Positions 60,172 through 64,000 of a DNA stretch of 64,000 nt are shown one piece after another. A model generated the notes under the pieces. The model was not told the origin of the DNA and did not search any database. It was given only the letters and a program-made list of their open reading frames with translations. Position 1 is the first letter of the stretch. Every line of letters starts with the position of its first letter. Location of the stretch: the NCBI GenBank assembly GCA_029202525.1, contig CP119325.1:4872001-4936000 (forward strand), read 5' to 3'. This stretch comes from Candidatus Pseudomonas phytovorans. Lineage in GTDB: Bacteria > Pseudomonadota > Gammaproteobacteria > Pseudomonadales > Pseudomonadaceae. The translations under genes were made by a program, and so were the position numbers.

Positions 60172-61106
60172 TGGATCTCAAGACACTCGAAGCCGCTGCC
60201 ACCTGGTATGTGCAGCTCAACGACGGCGCCAGCAACGACGCGCGCACCCAGGCCTGGCGGCAATGGCTGCAGGCCAGCCCGCAACACGCTGCCGCCTGGG
60301 CGCGGGTAGAAAAGCTGCAACAGCAATGGGCCATGGTGCCGGCGCAGGCGGCGCTGTCCAGCCTTGGCGCCGCGCACGCGCAGCGCCGCGACGTACTGAA
60401 AGTGCTGGGCCTGCTGGTGGCCATGGGTGGTGGCAGCTGGCTGGCGGCCGAACAGGTGCCCTATCGCGCCCTGCTGGCACAGCAACGCACCGGCACGGGT
60501 GAGCGACGCGCCATGCTGCTTGCGGACGGCTCGCAGCTGGAGCTGAACGCAGGTACCGCGCTGGACGTGCGCTATGACGCCAAGGTGCGGGCGATCCAGC
60601 TATATCAGGGGGAAATTCTGATTAGGCCGGTCAGCGACACGCAACAACGCCCGTTCATCGTGCACACCGAAGATGGCAGCATCCTCGCCCGCAGTACCGA
60701 GTTCAGCATTCGCAAGCTTGCGCAGCGGACACGCGTGGGCGTGCTGCAAGCCGCTGTCGATATACGCCCGCAGCGCCACCCCGATCGGGTGCTGCAGCTG
60801 CAAGCCGGGCAGCAGGTCAGTTTTGACCGCGACGACTTCGCCGTCGCCCATGCCCTGCCCGCCGATTCGACAGCCTGGCTGCAGGGCATGCTGAGCGTGA
60901 ACGACTGGCACCTGGGCGACTTTATCGAAGAACTGGGGCGGTACCGGCAGGGCGTGCTGCGCTGCGCTGCATCAATCCGTGCCATGAGCATTTCCGGTGC
61001 ATTCCGCATCGACGATACCGATATTGCGCTGGCCAACCTGCCGAAAACCCTGCCTGTGAAGGTGCAATATCTCAGCCGTTACTGGGTGAGCGTGGAGCCC
61101 GCCTGA
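60171..61106 (+). CDS. FecR-like anti-sigma regulator
   Basis: 311 residues: an N-terminal DUF4880-like cytoplasmic part (AATWYVQLNDGASNDARTQAWRQWLQASPQHAAAWARVEKLQ), a membrane/export region at about 78-95 (VLKVLGLLVAMGGGSWLAAEQ), then a periplasmic FecR domain (ADGSQLELNAGTALDVRYD, VHTEDGSILARSTEFSIRK) and a C-terminal STN-like tail. It holds the sigma factor and passes the signal from the receptor. Gene order sigma-FecR-receptor is the usual cell-surface signalling set. The gap of 112 bp before the receptor gene probably contains the sigma-dependent promoter. Confidence 0.93.
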   Translation: MDLKTLEAAATWYVQLNDGASNDARTQAWRQWLQASPQHAAAWARVEKLQQQWAMVPAQAALSSLGAAHAQRRDVLKVLGLLVAMGGGSWLAAEQVPYRALLAQQRTGTGERRAMLLADGSQLELNAGTALDVRYDAKVRAIQLYQGEILIRPVSDTQQRPFIVHTEDGSILARSTEFSIRKLAQRTRVGVLQAAVDIRPQRHPDRVLQLQAGQQVSFDRDDFAVAHALPADSTAWLQGMLSVNDWHLGDFIEELGRYRQGVLRCAASIRAMSISGAFRIDDTDIALANLPKTLPVKVQYLSRYWVSVEPA

Positions 61107-61218
61107 GCAACAGCCGCAGAAAAACTTCACCCACACCTTGCTGATTTCGATTCTCGCCCGTCCCTGACACAAGCCGCGACGACAGCGACTTTCTGCCATG
61201 ACACGGAAGGATCACGTA

Positions 61219-63705
61219 ATGCCCCATCTGCACCCCACCCCTGCAACCAAGCTGAGCCAGGCCGTGCGCCTGGTGTTGTTCGGCATGTCCCTGGCCAGCG
61301 CGCCGAGCCTGCTGTTGCTGCCTGCCCACGCCATGGCGCAAAGCCAGGCCGCCTACCATATCTCCGCTGGCCCACTGGGCAATGCCATCACCCAGTTTGG
61401 CGTACAGGCGGGCGTGACCATTTCGTTCGACACCGCACAAACGCGCAACCTGAGCAGCGCGGGACTGGAGGGTAACTACAGCGTCGAGGAAGGGCTGGTC
61501 CGCCTGCTGGGCAGCACTGGCTTGCAGGCGCAGCGCCAGGGCAATGGCGGCTATGTGCTGGTGTCCGCAGACAACGGTTCGGCCATGGAACTGGGGCCGA
61601 TGAACATCGACGCCGACCGGCTGGATGCAACCAGCGAAGGTACCCAGTCGTACACTCCCCATGCCGTCACCATCGGCAAGGGCGTGCACACGCTGAAAGA
61701 AACCCCGCAGTCTGTCACTGTAATGACTCGCAAGATGCTCGATGACCAGAACCTCAACACCCTGGAGCAGGTGCTGGACAAAACCCCGGGCATCACCGTG
61801 TATGACTCGCCCATGGGCGGCAAGTATTTCTATTCCCGTGGCTTCAACCTCGACGGCCAGTACCAGTACGACGGCGTACCGCTGGACGTGGGCGGCAACT
61901 ACGTGCAGGCCAACAGCTTTTCCAGCGACATGGCGTTCTATGACCGGGTCGAGATTCTCAAGGGCGCGGCCGGCATGATGAAAGGCTCGGGATCCTCCGC
62001 CGGCGGCGTCAACTTCGTACGCAAGCGTGGCCAGGAAAAGGCCACCACCACCGTCACCCTGTCTGCCGGCAGCTGGGACAACTACCGCGGCCAGGTCGAT
62101 GTGGGCGGCCCGCTGAACGAGTCAGGAACCGTGCGCGGTCGCGCCGTGGCGTCGCTGCAAGACCGCCAGTACTTCTATGACACGGCCAAGCGCCAGGACC
62201 AGATACTGTACGGCGCCATCGACTGGGACGTTACCGCCGACACCACCGTTGGCGTTGGCCTGGCCTACGAGGATGTCGACGCCACACCGTGCTATGCCGG
62301 TGTGCCACGCTACGCCGATGGCAGCGACCTGAAGCTGTCTCGTTCCACCTGCCTGGGGGCCAGCTGGAACGACATGCAAAGCCAGCGCATTACCGGCTTT
62401 GCCGACCTCAAGCACCGCTTCAACGATGACTGGTCGCTGAATTTCGCCTCGATCTACACCCACAACACCCAGGACATCGAGTACGCCTACTCCGAAGGTA
62501 CGGTCCCGGTCGGCGCCAGCACCGCCAGCATGAACGTGCGGGCCGGTCGTTTCGACTACGACCAGGACGACTATGGCTTCGATAGTTATATCGATGGCAA
62601 GTTCGAGGCGTTCGGCCTGCAGCACGAGCTCATAGTCGGCGCCAACGCCAGCCGGCAGAAAACCCATGACTATTTCGCACTCATACTGCTGGACGGCAAG
62701 CAGGATCCGTTCAACCCATCCTCGAACTTCCCACATCCGTCCAAGGGCGATTATCTGGTCAACCCGACCCGCGGTGGCAGTGTGCCAACCGACTCCACCA
62801 CCACCCAGTACGGCACTTACGCCAACCTGCGCCTGAAGCTGGCAGAGCCGCTGACCTTGGTGCTGGGTGCACGGGTCAGTTGGTACCGCAACAAGAGCGA
62901 CTCCTACACCCAGGTCTGGGACTACTGGGTGAACAACCGCAGCCAGGAAAACGGCCAGGTCACGCCCTTCGCCGCCGTGCTGTACGACCTGAACGACCAG
63001 TGGACTGCCTACGCCAGCTACGCCGACATCTTCCAGCCGCAGAGCGACAAGGTGAACGCCGAGCGGCAGTCACTCCAGCCCAAGACCGGCGCCAACTACG
63101 AGATCGGCATCAAGGGCGAGCTGCTTGGCGGCGCGCTGAACACCTCGTTCAACCTGTTCCGCACCCTCGAAAAACACCGCGCAGAAACCGACTACAACGA
63201 TGCCTGCCCGTCAGGCGACGGCTACTGCTACACCGACAGCGGCAAGGTGCGCGCGCAGGGCTTCGAAGCGGAGATCAGTGGCTCGCCGATCGAGCGGCTG
63301 CAGCTGCTGGCGGGCTACACCTACACCCAGACCAAGTACCTGAGCACCATCGAAGAGACCGACCCGACCGAACTGACCTTCACCTCCAGCTTTATCCCAC
63401 GGCACATGCTCAAGGTGTGGGGTGACTACCAGTTGGGCGGTACCCTGGAGCGCTTCACCGTCGGTGCCGGCCTGAACAGCCAGAGCGAAAACTTCCGTAC
63501 CACTGGCACTACCCGTGTCGAGCAGGCGGGCTACACCGTGTGGAACGGCCGCGTGCAATACCGCATCGACCCGAACTGGACGGTTGCCCTCAACGGCAAC
63601 AACCTGTTCGACAAAAAGTACTACGCCACCATCGGGGCGCCGGCGTGGGGTAACTTCTATGGCGAGCCGCGTAACTTCATGGTGACCTTGCAGGGCGCTT
63701 TCTAA
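61219..63705 (+). CDS. TonB-dependent siderophore receptor with STN signalling domain (FecA-like transducer)
   Basis: 828 residues. A signal peptide of about 42 residues ends at AHAMAQS. The STN domain follows (about 45-115; AAYHISAGPLGNAITQFGVQAGV), then the plug (about 140-265; KETPQSVTVMTRKMLDDQNL, GITVYDSPMGGKYFYSRGF) and a 22-strand barrel ending in VTLQGAF with terminal Phe. The start ATG at 61219 follows GGAAGGATCACG; an ATG seven codons earlier is possible. The ferric siderophore is unknown; it is probably a xenosiderophore signalled through the FecIR-like pair upstream. Confidence 0.94.
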   Translation: MPHLHPTPATKLSQAVRLVLFGMSLASAPSLLLLPAHAMAQSQAAYHISAGPLGNAITQFGVQAGVTISFDTAQTRNLSSAGLEGNYSVEEGLVRLLGSTGLQAQRQGNGGYVLVSADNGSAMELGPMNIDADRLDATSEGTQSYTPHAVTIGKGVHTLKETPQSVTVMTRKMLDDQNLNTLEQVLDKTPGITVYDSPMGGKYFYSRGFNLDGQYQYDGVPLDVGGNYVQANSFSSDMAFYDRVEILKGAAGMMKGSGSSAGGVNFVRKRGQEKATTTVTLSAGSWDNYRGQVDVGGPLNESGTVRGRAVASLQDRQYFYDTAKRQDQILYGAIDWDVTADTTVGVGLAYEDVDATPCYAGVPRYADGSDLKLSRSTCLGASWNDMQSQRITGFADLKHRFNDDWSLNFASIYTHNTQDIEYAYSEGTVPVGASTASMNVRAGRFDYDQDDYGFDSYIDGKFEAFGLQHELIVGANASRQKTHDYFALILLDGKQDPFNPSSNFPHPSKGDYLVNPTRGGSVPTDSTTTQYGTYANLRLKLAEPLTLVLGARVSWYRNKSDSYTQVWDYWVNNRSQENGQVTPFAAVLYDLNDQWTAYASYADIFQPQSDKVNAERQSLQPKTGANYEIGIKGELLGGALNTSFNLFRTLEKHRAETDYNDACPSGDGYCYTDSGKVRAQGFEAEISGSPIERLQLLAGYTYTQTKYLSTIEETDPTELTFTSSFIPRHMLKVWGDYQLGGTLERFTVGAGLNSQSENFRTTGTTRVEQAGYTVWNGRVQYRIDPNWTVALNGNNLFDKKYYATIGAPAWGNFYGEPRNFMVTLQGAF

Positions 63706-63726
63706 ACAAAAGCACTGGCTCTTGGA

Positions 63727-63835
63727 GGAGCGGCCTTGCGTCGCGATCGGGCCGCAAAGCGGCCCCAGTATCTTCGCGTCACGGCAAATATTGCCAGGGC
63801 TGCTTCGCAGCCCGATCGCGGCGCAAGGCCGCTCC
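63727..63835. repeat. Inverted REP pair after the receptor gene
   Basis: GGAGCGGCCTTGCGTCGCGATCGGGCCGC on the left is mirrored by GCAGCCCGATCGCGGCGCAAGGCCGCTCC on the right; same class as 2552-2678. Confidence 0.8.
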
Positions 63836-63903
63836 TACACCGGCTGTGCAAACCTTCATGAATGTACCTTCAGCTGTTGCCATCCCCTCTGCCGCCAAAC
63901 AAT

Positions 63904-63922
63904 AATAAGAGCAATTCCTATT
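63904..63922 (+). promoter_or_regulatory. Fur-box-like dyad upstream of the second sigma-like gene
   Basis: AATAAGAGCAATTCCTATT matches the dyad at 59632-59650 at 15 of 19 positions and lies 13 bp before the next start codon. Confidence 0.45.
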
Positions 63923-63935
63923 TGAGATAGTACCC

Positions 63936-64000
63936 ATGTCGGCCGAGTCGCCTGCATCTTCCGCCGCTGTCGGCGTGCTCTACGTCGAACACAGCACCTG
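63936..64000 (+). CDS. Start of a second probable FecI-like sigma factor (runs off the window)
   Basis: The ATG opens MSAESPASSAAVGVLYVEHST, and the frame is open to the end. LYVEHST fits the start of region 2 in FecI-like sigma factors, which typically read LY..H..WL.GWLR. The Fur-box-like dyad directly upstream and the position after a FecIRA-type set support this. Only 21 codons are visible, so the call is tentative. Confidence 0.5.
   Translation, partial: MSAESPASSAAVGVLYVEHST

Overview
The window is high-GC chromosomal DNA of a fluorescent pseudomonad, most probably of the Pseudomonas putida group. The evidence is the gene order (pdxB-tusA-rlmM-acnA-aer; nasS-nasT-nasA-kinase; oprF-sigX-cmpX-crfX-cmaX-rraA; ppsA/ppsR; gdhB; lysA), a 1621-residue NAD-glutamate dehydrogenase, and many REP palindromes of the kinds typical of P. 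putida. No rRNA, tRNA or CRISPR array was seen.

Layout. 1-15 kb is housekeeping: the start of a chemoreceptor gene, an MsbA-type ABC exporter, pdxB, tusA, rlmM, acnA, an Aer-type receptor, a RluA-like pseudouridine synthase, small enzymes, an Amt ammonium channel with NtrC-like sites upstream, and a three-gene DUF883/YqjE/YqjK-like membrane operon. 15.1-23.6 kb is the unusual part. The host dGTPase gene dgt (443 codons when rejoined) is split after codon 208 by a 7.07 kb AT-rich island. All island genes lie on the minus strand: a second, intact dGTPase; a DUF4238 protein; and a translationally coupled operon of nuclease-like effector, small middle component and Rad50/SMC-like ATPase. That operon has the architecture of an ABC-three-component (ABC-3C) conflict system. 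No integrase or transposase is visible.

23.8-36 kb: an EvgA/EvgS-type two-component pair, yggL, dacB (PBP4), a CHASE-PAS-PAS-GGDEF diguanylate cyclase, rlmKL, rmf and pyrD. 36.9-42 kb: a nitrate-uptake module, nasS-nasT, then nasA and a fused PP2C phosphatase/Ser-Thr kinase. nasA is preceded by a sigma-54 promoter and a leader that fits NasT (ANTAR) antitermination; no nirBD or nitrate reductase follows. 42-46.7 kb: the cell-envelope module oprF, sigX, cmpX, crfX, cmaX, then rraA. 46.8-59.5 kb: an alpha/beta hydrolase, divergent ppsA/ppsR, gdhB, a small acidic protein, and a LysR regulator divergent from lysA. 59.6-64 kb: an iron-type cell-surface signalling set (FecI-like sigma factor, FecR-like regulator, STN-containing TonB receptor) and the start of what looks like a second FecI-like sigma factor. 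Both sigma genes are preceded by related Fur-box-like dyads.

The most interesting region is the island in dgt. It inserts without loss of dgt codons, brings its own dGTPase, and carries a probable defence operon plus a DUF4238 cassette bounded by 44-bp direct repeats.
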